A stretch of DNA of 35,343 nucleotides from the IMG/VR virus record IMGVR_UViG_3300045051_000408, positions 1 to 35,343 of that record, one strand, 5' to 3'. Origin of the DNA: a virus. Below the pieces are notes generated by a model. That model had not been told where the DNA came from, did no database searches, and worked only from the letters and a program-made list of their open reading frames with translations. The position numbers and the translations under genes were made by a program. Below, in pieces: positions 6,124 through 12,479 of the stretch (position 1 is its first letter; each line of letters starts with the position of its first letter).

Positions 6124-6510
6124 CTAAACATTGGCCCCGAGCTTTCTGACAAGCCCAAGGTGTTTTTCTTCGTCAAAGTTTGGCCCGGGCACGTTTCTAG
6201 AAAAACTCCACACGCCAGCCATAAAAAGCTCGCTTCGTTTTTCATCGTCGCGCTCGGACTGATCTTGTTGCTTTGGAAACACAAGTTCTTCATGTGTCGT
6301 GCCCTTGATAAGATTTTTTAAAAGTCTGAGACACTCTCGACCCCTTGGCTGAGCCAAAAGGTGAGGTTGGGTTTTGAGCCAAAAGATCATGGTCGCTAAC
6401 TTGTCGAGGTCGATGTCCTCTTGCCCAGTCTGGGATGCTTGCTTTATCAAGACCTCTAAAGCCGTCAGTTCGTTTTTGGTTGGAGTCGCCAACTTCGTAT
6501 TCTTTTTCAT
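6124..6510 (-). CDS. Hypothetical protein overlapping the helicase gene by 221 nt
   Basis: A 128-aa protein with no recognised domain. The first 70 residues look helical (ELTALEVLIKQA, KLATMIFWLK, LRLLKNLIKG) and the end is polar. ATG 6510 has GAGGAAATT immediately upstream, an excellent ribosome site even though it lies inside the helicase frame. The first 221 nt are thus read in two frames. The helicase side of the overlap is its variable polar tail, which makes dual coding tolerable. A replication accessory role is possible from position only. Confidence 0.65.
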   Translation of the reverse strand: MKKNTKLATPTKNELTALEVLIKQASQTGQEDIDLDKLATMIFWLKTQPHLLAQPRGRECLRLLKNLIKGTTHEELVFPKQQDQSERDDEKRSELFMAGVWSFSRNVPGPNFDEEKHLGLVRKLGANV

Positions 6511-7372
6511 AATTTCCTCGTGAGTTTATGTAATCAATGCAAGCCACAAATCGCGTGACGGATCCTTCAAAGCGGTTTTTTACAATCCTGAAGAACGTCT
6601 CAAGCCTTCCTTGCTTCCATGCGCCTGGAGCAAGGGTTATGCCCTTTGTTGCGATTTTAAAAAGATCACTTGAGCCGTGAAACTCCTCTTGCCCTGGCAC
6701 AAGGTCGTTATTGTTTCTATCTCGCTTTCTGATGTGAGAAACGAGAATGATCGGCACTCCCTGCTCAAGCGATAAAGACCTTGCGGTTTTTGCTATTTCC
6801 TTCACTGCCCTATTTTCGTTTTCATCGTCGTAATCGAAGTAATGAACGTGATCGACGATAATTAAATCCGTTTCGCCAGAGCACAGCACGACCGTCTCGA
6901 TGAATTTCGTCACGTTAAAGTCGCCCTGCTTGTAAAACGTAAAAAGCGTTTTGTAAGTTTCTTGAAACTCTTCTGTGGCAAGCTCTTCGTATTTTTTCCC
7001 GATCTCAAGAAAATCACCAAGCATCCATTTCTGGAAGTTTAATTGAATGTGGTTTCGGTCACGGTCGGCGAGGTAATGTTTTACAAAAAGCTGGTAAAGG
7101 ATTCTGCGCTCGATCTCGTATTGCTCAGCTTCAAGTGCCACATAATGCACTCGCTTGCCTTGTTTTGCGTTGTGCATGGCCACGTTACAGCAGAACTGCG
7201 TCTTACCTCCACCGCTATGAGCTCCGATCAAGATCAAGTCGTTTTTTAAAATGCCCTCCATGGCGTGGTCTAGGTAATCTACTCCGAACGACAAGAGCCC
7301 GTCGCGCATTGATCGCCGTGAATCTTTTTCTTTTTTTGCAATCGTTGAGGATTGGTAAAACGACAGGCTCAT
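6290..7372 (-). CDS. DnaB-like replicative helicase (RecA-fold ATPase)
   Basis: This 360-aa protein contains a RecA-type motor: Walker A GAHSGGGKT at 50-58, a Walker B strand LIIVDH at 170-175 and LVSHIRKR at 210-217, the sensor/arginine region seen in DnaB and gp4-type helicases. It lacks the N-terminal DnaB domain and any primase domain, so it is a compact helicase or a helicase-like ATPase that unwinds DNA at the phage origin with the initiator encoded just upstream (four-base overlap). Residues after about 285 are polar, low-complexity and shared with another gene in a second frame. Confidence 0.85.
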   Translation of the reverse strand: MSLSFYQSSTIAKKEKDSRRSMRDGLLSFGVDYLDHAMEGILKNDLILIGAHSGGGKTQFCCNVAMHNAKQGKRVHYVALEAEQYEIERRILYQLFVKHYLADRDRNHIQLNFQKWMLGDFLEIGKKYEELATEEFQETYKTLFTFYKQGDFNVTKFIETVVLCSGETDLIIVDHVHYFDYDDENENRAVKEIAKTARSLSLEQGVPIILVSHIRKRDRNNNDLVPGQEEFHGSSDLFKIATKGITLAPGAWKQGRLETFFRIVKNRFEGSVTRFVACIDYINSRGNYEKEYEVGDSNQKRTDGFRGLDKASIPDWARGHRPRQVSDHDLLAQNPTSPFGSAKGSRVSQTFKKSYQGHDT

Positions 7373-8067
7373 GCTTCACCGCCAATGAACCCGTCAACCG
7401 GTCGGCCTTTGGGTTTTTGTTGGGATTGGGTTTCTAATAACCTATTGGCTTTTGTGGCAAGGTTTCTTGGGATGAAAGTTTCAAACGAGTTTTGAAAACG
7501 ATAGCCCGAGCCCTGCAGGTAAGCCTCGACCTCGATCATCTCCATGGCTAAAAAGTTTTCATCGTAAAGGGACTCTATGCTTAATTTTATAGCATCAGGT
7601 AACCTGCTATAAAAATAGCCATCCCGGAAGGTTTGGACTTTTTCAATTTTCCGGTCTTTGTCTTTGTCTTTATCCTTATCCTTGTCTTTGTCTTTGTCTT
7701 TAAGAGTATAGATACCCTTTGGATACTCTTCAAAAACATCACCTAAAATTGAATGTTTTTTAAGCAGTTTGATTATGGCGAGGTGCGGTCTTGCCTGTTC
7801 TTTAAGCTCTCCGTACTGAAATTCAATGAAGTCCGGGATAAAAATCTTGCCACCAAGGTCTATTGTTTTGCCATTAAAACAGGCAAAAACATCCTCCAAA
7901 GTAAACCGATTTCCGGTGAAAAAATAGACAGAATCAAGGTCAATTTCCCACACTCCAGCGATGTCACAAGAGTCCAAAATAAACTGCCTAACATCTCGCT
8001 GAGAAGAGCTTAGTTTTCTAAACCATTCCTTTTTCCATTTGTCTGTATCAGTAAATCTCTTTGCCAC
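7369..8067 (-). CDS. Phage replication initiator-like protein with (KD)8 linker
   Basis: A 232-aa protein resembling the O-like initiator / DnaD-like replication proteins that precede phage helicases. The N-terminal part (1-110, with RDVRQFILDSCDIAGVWEID) looks like a winged-helix DNA-binding domain; a (KD)8 linker follows at about 124-139, then a helical C-terminal domain likely to load the helicase. It starts at GTG 8067 with GGGGGAT upstream. The gene carries an array of eight hexamers (7654-7701), possibly part of the origin. Family assignment is from architecture and gene order. Confidence 0.75.
   Translation of the reverse strand: MAKRFTDTDKWKKEWFRKLSSSQRDVRQFILDSCDIAGVWEIDLDSVYFFTGNRFTLEDVFACFNGKTIDLGGKIFIPDFIEFQYGELKEQARPHLAIIKLLKKHSILGDVFEEYPKGIYTLKDKDKDKDKDKDKDKDRKIEKVQTFRDGYFYSRLPDAIKLSIESLYDENFLAMEMIEVEAYLQGSGYRFQNSFETFIPRNLATKANRLLETQSQQKPKGRPVDGFIGGEA
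7654..7701. repeat. Eight-copy hexanucleotide array inside the initiator gene
   Basis: The 48 bp consist of three GTCTTT, two ATCCTT and three GTCTTT units on the plus strand, each encoding Lys-Asp. Unit changes keep the frame, so copy number can vary without truncation. Lambdoid origins lie inside the initiator gene, so these hexamers are a candidate origin element; alternatively they only encode a flexible charged linker. Confidence 0.75.
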
Positions 8068-8097
8068 CCTATCCCCCTGATGCCGTTACTTACGATG

Positions 8098-8172
8098 CTA
8101 ATAAAAACACAACACTAAAAACAAAAACGCTAAAACTAAGCCAAAGATAAACCAGTCGTCCTGCTTTCTCAC
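8098..8172 (-). CDS. 24-aa single-membrane-segment microprotein
   Basis: A 24-codon frame starting GTG 8172 (AGGGGG eight bases upstream) encodes VRKQDDWF followed by an unbroken hydrophobic stretch ending LCFY, i.e. one membrane helix with a positive-then-acidic cytoplasmic start. It occupies the gap between the SSB-like gene and the initiator gene. Small membrane proteins in such gaps are often missed. Support is the ribosome site and composition only. Confidence 0.4.
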   Translation of the reverse strand: MRKQDDWFIFGLVLAFLFLVLCFY

Positions 8173-8181
8173 CTTGGCCCC

Positions 8182-8682
8182 CTAAAATGGAATTTCATCG
8201 TTATCGTCAAACGACGGCAAATCATTGCCAACATCAGTCTGACCCTTAGTGGACTCAAGAGGATGTAGCTTAACGGCCTCTATCGCCTTCATGGTTTTTT
8301 CATCGGGCTGTGCTTTAGGTCCTGCAACACTGACAGTGAAGCGAGTGTTTTGTTTAACGCCCGTGCGAGTGATTTTAATCATTGTGGTTTCAAGCGGAAA
8401 TTCTTCATTGATGTTTTTAAGATCAAAGTAAAGATGACCCCCGCCCTCAAGAATCTTTGCAACGGGTTTTTTGTCCTCTGCGACGATAGCGTTAACCTTA
8501 AAGCGCATCGAAGCGCCTTGCTCGCCTTTTTTGGCGGGCTCATAGGTCGTGCCTGTCCAGCGAGAGTAACTGACCTTAATATCTCCACGAAGCACACAGT
8601 AGACTGACTCTCCGTCTGCGATCTTTAAAAACATACTCTTACCGCCTCCGCTGCTTTGAGTGGGCTCTTCTGTAAACTTCAT
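8182..8682 (-). CDS. Single-stranded DNA-binding protein
   Basis: A 166-aa protein with a beta-rich body and the acidic tip DDNDEIPF at the extreme C-terminus, the hallmark tail by which SSB proteins recruit replication and repair partners. The body (RFKVNAIV and neighbouring strands) is compatible with an OB fold like T7 gp2.5-type SSBs. It overlaps the nuclease gene by four bases and precedes the initiator, making a replication/recombination set. SSB function rests on the tail, length and context. Confidence 0.78.
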   Translation of the reverse strand: MKFTEEPTQSSGGGKSMFLKIADGESVYCVLRGDIKVSYSRWTGTTYEPAKKGEQGASMRFKVNAIVAEDKKPVAKILEGGGHLYFDLKNINEEFPLETTMIKITRTGVKQNTRFTVSVAGPKAQPDEKTMKAIEAVKLHPLESTKGQTDVGNDLPSFDDNDEIPF

Positions 8683-9587
8683 GCTATCTCCTCTTTTTTG
8701 TCCTCTATCACTAGAGCTGGTTTGTAGTTTCCAAACTGATCTTTTTTGAAGTCCTTTTTAGCCGTCGGCCAGCAATGCTTAGCAAAGCCACAGTAAGAGC
8801 ATTGCCATGGTAAAACCCATCGGCCCGTGGGCTTTTTATAATAGGTTTCCTCTTCGGGCTCATAGGGACGATCGGGAATGTTTGGGCCGTTAGCTAAAGT
8901 AAACTTGTCGTCGATCTCTTTAACGACAGCCTGATCAAAATCGATTGTGAAGTCGTAAAGATGGCCCGTGGTTTTTCTCATATAAACGAAAATAAATTTC
9001 TTAACGTCGTGTTTTAGCCCTAAGTCGCTCATCATGTAACAGTGGGCTTGATACTTGTAAGACTCAGGGTCGTTTGTTTGCTTAACGCGCTTAAAGCCAA
9101 ATTCGCTTGCGGTTTTACAGTCCCCAATAGCCCAAGTGCCGTCGTGATATTGCACCATAAAGTCAATCGAGCCTGGAAGCACGCGCCCGCTTGGGAGGGT
9201 GGTTTTAGTTTCAATTTGCTTATACTGCTGAATCATTTCGCCGCTTGCGTAAAAGGTCGTCGTGGGCTCTCCACAAATCATTTGCTTAAACGGCTTACCC
9301 TCACCCACGCAGTATTTTTTAAGAAAGTGAATCATGGTAAATTCACCAAGCGCCCCGGCCATAAAGTTAATGTAAGCGCGACCGGCGAGCTTCTGCGCCT
9401 CGTAGCCGTTCTTTTTGTACCAAAGCTGTCTAACGCAAGAGCCTGAGCTTGAGGGGCGGTTTATGGCCTCTGAGCGAGTGGAGTTTTGATCGTCCATTAC
9501 GCCCTGGTAAATGGCGTTTGTTAGAGGCGTGATAAACTCTTCTGAATCTGTGTCGATGTCGAAAAAGGGGTTTTTAAGCTGGCTCAT
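8679..9587 (-). CDS. PD-(D/E)XK nuclease, Cas4/RecB-like with probable Fe-S cluster
   Basis: A 302-aa nuclease likely to resect DNA ends for recombination. The catalytic pattern is visible as GSIDF (Asp142) followed by GDCKTA (Asp156, Lys158) and the QAHCYM helix (about 180-185). Four cysteines, Cys51 (SCVRQLWY) and Cys263, Cys266, Cys272 (CSYCGFAKHC), match the split 1+3 arrangement that holds an iron-sulphur cluster in Cas4 and AddB nucleases. Here the acidic partner of Lys158 is Asp, with Cys between. No annealase was recognised next to it; the neighbouring SSB-like protein may be its partner. There is no CRISPR array in the window. Confidence 0.82.
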   Translation of the reverse strand: MSQLKNPFFDIDTDSEEFITPLTNAIYQGVMDDQNSTRSEAINRPSSSGSCVRQLWYKKNGYEAQKLAGRAYINFMAGALGEFTMIHFLKKYCVGEGKPFKQMICGEPTTTFYASGEMIQQYKQIETKTTLPSGRVLPGSIDFMVQYHDGTWAIGDCKTASEFGFKRVKQTNDPESYKYQAHCYMMSDLGLKHDVKKFIFVYMRKTTGHLYDFTIDFDQAVVKEIDDKFTLANGPNIPDRPYEPEEETYYKKPTGRWVLPWQCSYCGFAKHCWPTAKKDFKKDQFGNYKPALVIEDKKEEIA

Positions 9588-9783
9588 TTTCTATGTCCTC
9601 TCTGATTTGTCGGACTAAAGATCTAAAGTGCGCCTCATCCTCGGCCTTCATTTCTAAAAGATCCACCTCAGTAAGCACCTCAATTGAAACGATGTCTTTG
9701 CGAGAGCGAATCACGTCAATGACAGACTCCACACCCTCAAGACTCATCTCTAAAAGCTGCTGCTTGAGCGATATATCACTCAT
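9574..9783 (-). CDS. Small acidic early protein
   Basis: A 69-aa acidic, all-helical protein of unknown function (LEMSLEGVESVIDVIRSRK near the start). The start was put at ATG 9783, inside the overlap with the 59-aa gene; the longer frame to 9819 has no ribosome site and would overlap that gene further. Its stop overlaps the nuclease ATG by 14 bases, so the two are coupled and this could be a small partner of the nuclease. Confidence 0.6.
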   Translation of the reverse strand: MSDISLKQQLLEMSLEGVESVIDVIRSRKDIVSIEVLTEVDLLEMKAEDEAHFRSLVRQIREDIENEPA

Positions 9784-9955
9784 GATCCACGCACCATTTA
9801 AGTTGAGTCGGAAGCACAAGCTCTTGTTGCCACGAGAGGTCGTCGTAAAAGTTGATCTCGAAATTGTCTCTCATGCAGACAAAAAGAGTCTCGACACACT
9901 TAGGGTCTGTGCTCAACATACAGATATTAATAATTAAAGACGTTAATATGCTCAT
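9776..9955 (-). CDS. 59-aa early protein
   Basis: A reading frame of 59 codons (MSILTSLIINICMLSTDPKC at the start) containing four Cys and a hydrophobic first 14 residues. The ATG overlaps the previous stop (ATGA) and its stop overlaps the next gene by eight bases, so it sits in an unbroken chain of coupled genes. No family recognised. Confidence 0.55.
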   Translation of the reverse strand: MSILTSLIINICMLSTDPKCVETLFVCMRDNFEINFYDDLSWQQELVLPTQLKWCVDHE

Positions 9956-10098
9956 CGGTCGCTCCCATAATCTTCGTCGTAATGCTCAAGCGTGTCCTCT
10001 TCTGACAGGCACTCTCCGCAAATTTCTATAACCTCACCGTCGATCTCTGTTTCTATGATCTTTGGCTCTATGCTTTCACAAGCGTTACATCGGGTCAT
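9952..10098 (-). CDS. 48-aa zinc-ribbon protein
   Basis: This short acidic protein has CNAC at residues 4-7 and CGEC at 27-30, a two-knuckle zinc ribbon, followed by an acidic tail rich in Asp and Glu. GGAGGACTT precedes ATG 10098 and both ends overlap neighbours by four bases (ATGA). It may bind nucleic acid or a host protein; the acidic tail is also reminiscent of small inhibitors of host enzymes, but that is speculative. Confidence 0.62.
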   Translation of the reverse strand: MTRCNACESIEPKIIETEIDGEVIEICGECLSEEDTLEHYDEDYGSDR

Positions 10099-10382
10099 AA
10101 GTCCTCCAATATCGACCAGTCGAAACCGGAGTCACAATAATGCTTTTTAAAAGAGTCAGACGTGCCCAGATAGGCAAAACAAACGCTTCCGCTTAAGGAT
10201 ATGCACTCATACTCCTCAACGGTTTTTGTAAAACATCCCCATCCACAAAACTGTTTTTGAAGCTGTTGCTTGTGAGCGCAAACATAGCTTGTCTGCTGAG
10301 GCTCCTGATCGGGAGCTTGGGCGGACTGATCTGAATCGCTCCCACAAGCCACTAATAATAAGAGTGGTAAATACTTAATCAT
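10095..10382 (-). CDS. Cys-rich lipoprotein in the early/immunity region
   Basis: A 95-aa protein with a short signal peptide (MIKYLPLLLLVACG), i.e. a lipobox with Cys13, then a mature part containing six more cysteines (C36, C46, C50, C60, C69, C83) that could form disulphides in the periplasm. The start is ATG 10382 with GGAGGG upstream. Lipoproteins expressed near a repressor often exclude superinfecting phages; that role is inferred from position. It is unlike the plus-strand lipoprotein at 11830 in sequence. Confidence 0.65.
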   Translation of the reverse strand: MIKYLPLLLLVACGSDSDQSAQAPDQEPQQTSYVCAHKQQLQKQFCGWGCFTKTVEEYECISLSGSVCFAYLGTSDSFKKHYCDSGFDWSILEDL

Positions 10383-10383
10383 A

Positions 10384-10623
10384 TTAAGCGCCCTCCTCAT
10401 AACCTTCGTGGTAAATTAAATAATCAGTCTCAAGCTCAGATAGCTGTGCTCTTGTGAGCTCGCTTGTGATCTCAAGGTTTCCAAGAAATACTCGAAAGTC
10501 CTCAATGTGCGCGGGCTCACCAGGGAGATAACAGCCCATCTCTGGGCAAAACTTTGATGGCACAGCCGGTACATAAGTTCCTTCGCATCTGACATCTAAA
10601 GCTAAGTAAAAACCGTCCACCAT
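10384..10623 (-). CDS. Hypothetical early protein
   Basis: A 79-aa acidic protein, unrecognised, with two close Cys (FCPEMGC, about 24-30) and a tyrosine-rich C-terminus. The start was set at ATG 10623 because AAAGGA lies seven bases upstream; the frame extends to 10671 without a better site. It directly precedes the Cys-rich lipoprotein gene (one base apart) and follows the repressor-like gene after a short gap. Confidence 0.55.
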   Translation of the reverse strand: MVDGFYLALDVRCEGTYVPAVPSKFCPEMGCYLPGEPAHIEDFRVFLGNLEITSELTRAQLSELETDYLIYHEGYEEGA

Positions 10624-10709
10624 ATCGTTTCCTTTGTAAAAATCACACACCAATGCCCGAAAAATAGACATCGCCTATTTTTTGTGCTACAACTCATCTG
10701 TTTTAAGAC

Positions 10710-10919
10710 TTAGCTGGCTTTATCTTTAAGACCCAGAATGTAGTCCACACTGATGCCAAGAGCGTTCGACAACCCTATCAAAGCATTGCCACCCGGAACG
10801 TGTTGATCGTCTAGGATTTTGCCTAGAGTATTTTCAGAAATGCCAGCCTGTTTAGCAACCCACTTCTGTAGTAGTCCTCGCTCTTTTATGTGCTTTCTCA
10901 GTCTCTCACCTATAGTCAT
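10710..10919 (-). CDS. XRE-family HTH regulator (repressor-like), probably leaderless
   Basis: A 69-aa protein made almost wholly of one lambda-repressor-like HTH domain: IGERLRKHIKER, then WVAKQAGISENTLGKILDD as the helix-turn-helix, and ALGISVDYILGL closing the bundle. The start is ATG 10919; the frame extends to 10967 but those codons lie in the operator region. A promoter with perfect 17-bp spacing puts transcription start within a base or two of this ATG, and no ribosome site exists, as in lambda cI from pRM. It is divergent to the second XRE gene. It lacks a protease/oligomerisation domain, so it could be Cro-like. Confidence 0.82.
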   Translation of the reverse strand: MTIGERLRKHIKERGLLQKWVAKQAGISENTLGKILDDQHVPGGNALIGLSNALGISVDYILGLKDKAS

Positions 10920-10925
10920 GGGTCT

Positions 10926-10954
10926 AATATAGACAATATTCAGTGTTTTTTCAA
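10926..10954 (-). promoter_or_regulatory. Promoter giving a leaderless repressor transcript
   Basis: On the minus strand TTGAAA (rc of 10949-10954) and TATATT (rc of 10926-10931) are separated by exactly 17 bases and followed by AGACCC then the ATG. Initiation 6-7 bases past the -10 box would start at or next to the A of ATG. The -35 box lies in the 10943-10965 palindrome, so a bound regulator would block it. Confidence 0.65.
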
Positions 10955-11000
10955 GTAAAAAACACAAAACAGTATGTTTTGAGGAACAGAATTTTATGTT
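10943..11000. promoter_or_regulatory. Operator-like palindromes between divergent regulators
   Basis: Three dyads share TGTT/AACA cores: GTGTTTTTT and AAAAAACAC with a 5-base spacer (10943-10965); AAAACA and TGTTTT with a 3-base spacer (10966-10980); and AACA with TGTT separated by 8 bases (10985-11000). Their centres lie about 19-20 bp apart, roughly two helical turns, so bound dimers would stack on one face, as at lambdoid operators. The third is weak. Confidence 0.55.
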
Positions 11001-11013
11001 TTAATGGTAAAGT

Positions 11014-11355
11014 ATGGAAAAAGCTGACAAATCTGTATTTCAAAGACTTGGCTCAATTCGAGACAAGTTAGACATGAATCAGGATGAATTTGCTGATTAT
11101 GTTGAAATACCAGAGCGCACATACCAATCAATAGAGCGCGGCGTGGTTAAAAACCCAGGCATCGCCACTATTGCAAAGATCGCCGAGAAAACCGGCGTTT
11201 CTCTTGATTATATTTATTTCGGTAAAGAAACCCCCACAGCAAAATCAGACCTCATCGTCGAAGTTGTTACCAACCTTCCTTCCTTGGATGAGAAACAGCT
11301 TCGCTCGGTCCTTGCGCTTATTTCTACGGCGCTTGATTCCTACACCGGGACTTGA
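11014..11355 (+). CDS. XRE-family HTH regulator, rightward
   Basis: A 113-aa regulator with an N-terminal HTH_3 domain (about 8-70): LGSIRDKLDMNQDEFADYVEI with ERTYQSIERG as recognition helix and TGVSLDYIYFG at the end. The C-terminal 40 residues are helical and may dimerise. It is transcribed away from the repressor-like gene across shared operators, the usual CI/Cro geometry. No convincing -10/-35 pair was found for it (TTGAGG at 10979 lacks a good partner), so it may need activation. A stem-loop terminator follows at 11604-11630. Confidence 0.82.
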   Translation: MEKADKSVFQRLGSIRDKLDMNQDEFADYVEIPERTYQSIERGVVKNPGIATIAKIAEKTGVSLDYIYFGKETPTAKSDLIVEVVTNLPSLDEKQLRSVLALISTALDSYTGT

Positions 11356-11430
11356 TTTAATTTCTTCTACAATTAAAAGTGCCGTTGCTAGTGCTTTTTC
11401 TAGGTCTGATAAATCTCTTTTTTTATTCAT
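11245..11430 (-). CDS. Possible small antisense gene (61 aa)
   Basis: A 61-codon minus-strand frame with a good ribosome site (AAAGG six bases before ATG 11430) encodes a helical start (MNKKRDLSDLEKALATALLI) and a very basic middle. The last 111 bases run antisense to the XRE gene. It could be a real small protein at the end of the control region, or chance. No family is recognised. Confidence 0.3.
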   Translation of the reverse strand: MNKKRDLSDLEKALATALLIVEEIKSSPGVGIKRRRNKRKDRAKLFLIQGRKVGNNFDDEV

Positions 11431-11603
11431 ACTGGACCTTTATCGGACCACGTAAAAAAACCTTGAAAAATGAAATTATATTTATCAAAATATAAGAAAC
11501 AGAATCATGTTTCTTTTTGTCTCAACTCTAGTTAAAAATGAGACTATCATGTTATTGAAATAATTAAGGAATATCAAATTGAAACAGGGACACTATCTTG
11601 TGG

Positions 11604-11630
11604 CTAAAGTCGTCGCTTTAGTGCTTTTTT
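11604..11630 (+). terminator. Stem-loop terminator after the rightward regulator
   Basis: CTAAAG (11604-11609) pairs perfectly with CTTTAG (11616-11621) around TCGTCG, followed by TGC and six T (11625-11630). The stem is short and AT-rich, so efficiency may be modest. It would end transcription coming from the 11014 gene before the lipoprotein gene. Confidence 0.5.
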
Positions 11631-11783
11631 GCCCGTTTTCTAGACCAAAAGATTAAAAAATAGACAAAATATCCCAAGCCACAATGCTCGCCAGCTGAGC
11701 AAATTCATTAAAATTTATTTATTTTCAGTGCTTATATAGCTAGCAAAAAGTCCTAAAGTTTATGCACTCTGCTTCCGATAAGA

Positions 11784-11805
11784 TTATGCACAATAGTGTG
11801 CATAA
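11784..11805. promoter_or_regulatory. Perfect 22-bp palindrome upstream of the lipoprotein gene
   Basis: TTATGCACA and TGTGCATAA are perfect 9-base arms around ATAG. A further half-site TTATGCAC lies at 11760-11767, about 24 bases upstream, and ATGCATAA follows it. The palindrome ends 24 bases before the ATG at 11830, where a dimeric regulator could block transcription. It differs from the TGTT/AACA operators at 10.95 kb. Confidence 0.6.
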
Positions 11806-11829
11806 ATGCATAAAAATGAGGAGTCGAAA

Positions 11830-12111
11830 ATGCTTCAAAAAGCAGGGTTTTTGATCGGTTTATTAACGCTTTCAGGCTGTGCTTCAACGCCCGCGCCATG
11901 CCCGTCTGTTGAGCAAGAGAAGGTCAGTATGTGCCGTGCACGGGCTGAGTGTATGCCAAGTTGGGGGCAGCGATTTGCCGCAGGTTATGCCGGTCAACAG
12001 CACATTCAAGCGGCTAATTTTCAAATGTGCGTAGGCAATAACATCGAAGCGCAAAAAGCTAATGCGGCTTTAAGTTTGATTGAAAAATCAACTCAGACAG
12101 CTAGTGATTAA
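11830..12111 (+). CDS. Small lipoprotein, plus strand (possible lysogenic-conversion or exclusion factor)
   Basis: A 93-aa lipoprotein: MLQKAGFLIGLLTLSGCAS has a short signal peptide and a textbook lipobox LSGC (Cys17). The mature part has four Cys and a helical end rich in Ala and Gln. The start at 11830 is fixed by GAGGAG eight bases upstream; the frame continues back to 11806 without a site. It is isolated, on the opposite strand to the virion genes, with its own palindromic operator, as is typical for a gene expressed from a prophage. Exclusion of other phages is inferred, not shown. Confidence 0.7.
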   Translation: MLQKAGFLIGLLTLSGCASTPAPCPSVEQEKVSMCRARAECMPSWGQRFAAGYAGQQHIQAANFQMCVGNNIEAQKANAALSLIEKSTQTASD

Positions 12112-12191
12112 AAGCAAAGACCTGACGGCCAAAACAGATAAACACACCAGAAGAAATATAATTTAAACGACATTTGATATAAACTCATACC

Positions 12192-12479
12192 TTATTTATC
12201 GGCATTATTTTCTAAGACTTTAGTCCTGTATCGTTTTGTGGCGGGATTGCTGTCCGGGTATGAGACATAGAATTTTCTGTTTCTTATTACTACAGACCTA
12301 ATCCCACTGGCCTCAAGCACCGCTTTAATGAGCTTTATATTTGCACAAGATCTGGGCAGATTTAAAACCCTACAAATCACGCTATGGACCTGGCCCCGGC
12401 GGATTCTGACGTGGGTTTTTGTGTTTATTACTTGAGGCAAGATTTCTGCTATTTTTAACAGCTTTTCGGCTCGGTTCAT
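12192..12479 (-). CDS. Basic hypothetical protein, last gene of the late unit
   Basis: A 95-aa basic protein, unrecognised. The central part (VRIRRGQVHSVICRVLNLPR and a following ASGIRSVVIRNRKFYVSY) looks like a small winged-helix or beta-hairpin DNA-binding module. It overlaps the upstream coiled-coil gene by four bases and converges on the plus-strand lipoprotein gene with an 80-base gap in which I see no clear terminator. A regulator of late or host genes is possible. Confidence 0.6.
   Translation of the reverse strand: MNRAEKLLKIAEILPQVINTKTHVRIRRGQVHSVICRVLNLPRSCANIKLIKAVLEASGIRSVVIRNRKFYVSYPDSNPATKRYRTKVLENNADK

Larger units (their letters stand above)
11356..11829. other. AT-rich non-coding control region
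   Basis: About 470 bases between the rightward regulator and the rightward lipoprotein gene. It holds a repeated GGACC flanking TTTATC (11435-11450), a terminator-like stem-loop at 11604-11630, long AT-rich stretches and a perfect palindrome at 11784-11805. I see no tRNA, and no reading frame beyond the doubtful 61-aa one. Position and composition would suit an attachment site or origin, but no specific signature is visible. Confidence 0.5.

Noticed and set aside
9042-9446. 134-codon plus-strand frame opposite the nuclease
   Set aside because: Antisense shadow of a gene with catalytic motifs; no start signal.
11433-11456. GGACC repeat near 11.44 kb as a fourth copy of the post-stop motif
   Set aside because: It shares GGACC and a homopolymer run, but the run is A and not T in that orientation and there is no stop codon at its end.
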